Shown one piece after another: positions 44,705 to 45,098 of a DNA stretch of 45,098 nucleotides. How positions within the stretch are numbered: position 1 is the stretch's first letter; the number at the start of each line of letters is the position of its first letter. The DNA comes from Vibrio mimicus CAIM 602. Lineage in GTDB: Bacteria; Pseudomonadota; Gammaproteobacteria; Enterobacterales; Vibrionaceae. The stretch lies in the NCBI RefSeq assembly GCF_000338875.1, contig NZ_AOMO01000018.1:1-45098 (forward strand). Direction: 5' to 3'. The notes beneath the pieces were generated by a model that saw nothing but the letters and a program-made list of their open reading frames with translations, was not told where the DNA came from and did not search any database. Position numbers and translations under genes: made by a program.

Positions 44705-45098
44705 TGACGATGAACCACATTGAAGCGGCACTGCTAGCGCCTGCCGGACTGAGCGAACAAGATATTGCCGATACCCTGTCCAGTATTGCGACTCGCCAGA
44801 TTGATTATGCGGATATTTATTTCCAGTCCAGTTGGCATGAATCTCTGGTGCTGGAAGACAGCATCATTAAAGATGGCTCATTCAATATTGATTGTGGGGT
44901 CGGTGTTCGTGCGGTCAGTGGTGAAAAAACCGGTTTTGCTTATTCCGACCAAATTCAGTTAGAAGGCTTAAAGCAAAGTGCCATCGCGGCGCGTGGGATT
45001 GCTCAGCAAGGCCAAAATCTGACGATACAAGCTTTCAAGCGTGCGCAGCATCCACAGTTTTATGGTGCGAATAACCCTCTGGAAAGCTGGGAAAAACA
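44704..45098 (+). CDS. tldD: TldD metalloprotease subunit (3' end outside the window)
   Basis: The first 131 codons are present. The N-terminus begins MTMNHIEAALLAPAGL and continues with DYADIYFQSSWHESLVLEDS, IIKDGSFNID and GVGVRAVSGEKTGFAYSDQI, closely matching E. coli TldD. TldD acts with TldE (PmbA) to degrade unfolded peptides and mature microcins. The zinc-binding HExxxH motif lies beyond the window end. An in-frame ATG two codons later is an alternative start. Confidence 0.95.
   Translation, partial: MTMNHIEAALLAPAGLSEQDIADTLSSIATRQIDYADIYFQSSWHESLVLEDSIIKDGSFNIDCGVGVRAVSGEKTGFAYSDQIQLEGLKQSAIAARGIAQQGQNLTIQAFKRAQHPQFYGANNPLESWEK

Overview
The window looks like chromosome 1 of Vibrio cholerae or a very close relative (V. 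mimicus, V. metoecus or V. paracholerae cannot be excluded). The gene order fits that group: rRNA operon end, sodium/proton antiporter, metH, lysC, a class V aminotransferase, a PglL-type oligosaccharyltransferase, uvrA, galU, qstR, ssb, the whole MSHA type IV pilus locus, then mreBCD-maf-rng-yhdP-nitrilase-tldD. Codon usage and base composition look ordinary for the group, except in the AT-rich 5' part of mshQ. I see no insertion sequence, prophage, integron or CRISPR array.

Layout. 1-300: 5S rRNA and tRNA-Asp closing an rRNA operon, with a strong terminator. 300-972: mostly non-coding, but with a possible small minus-strand transcription unit. 973-2307: CPA1 antiporter (minus). 2504-6184: metH with tandem MetJ boxes upstream. 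6263-7618: lysC (minus), preceded by a lysine riboswitch and a good promoter. 8083-9201: aminotransferase. 9264-14961 (minus): pglL, uvrA, galU. uvrA carries a single-base deletion that splits it after codon 540, although its LexA operator and promoter are intact. 15135-15779 (minus): qstR. 16071-16604: ssb. 16728-35289: MSHA locus. 35457-45098: cell-shape and housekeeping cluster; tldD runs off the end.

How the genes work together. The MSHA locus holds a full type IVa pilus machine. mshH is a degenerate GGDEF/EAL CsrD relative. mshI-J-K-L form the alignment complex and secretin. mshM is an ExeA-like ATPase and mshN a TPR protein. mshE is the c-di-GMP-binding extension ATPase, mshG the platform protein, and mshF a small membrane protein. 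After a fresh promoter come the pilins mshB and mshA (major), an in-line terminator, the minor pilins mshC-D-O-P, and the large secreted protein MshQ. Genes overlap by 1-29 bases at many junctions, indicating translational coupling. MshQ has a signal peptide and a lectin-like central region, and it follows a minor pilin-like protein lacking Glu5, so MshP-MshQ is a plausible tip complex. MreBCD sets rod shape; Maf, RNase G, YhdP, a nitrilase-family amidase and TldD follow in tightly packed order, as in many gammaproteobacteria.

The main points for a second look are the uvrA frameshift, the isolated small transcription unit near 555-790, the mosaic-looking lectin-domain protein MshQ, and the Ser/Asn-rich linker of MshL as a possible target of the nearby PglL.
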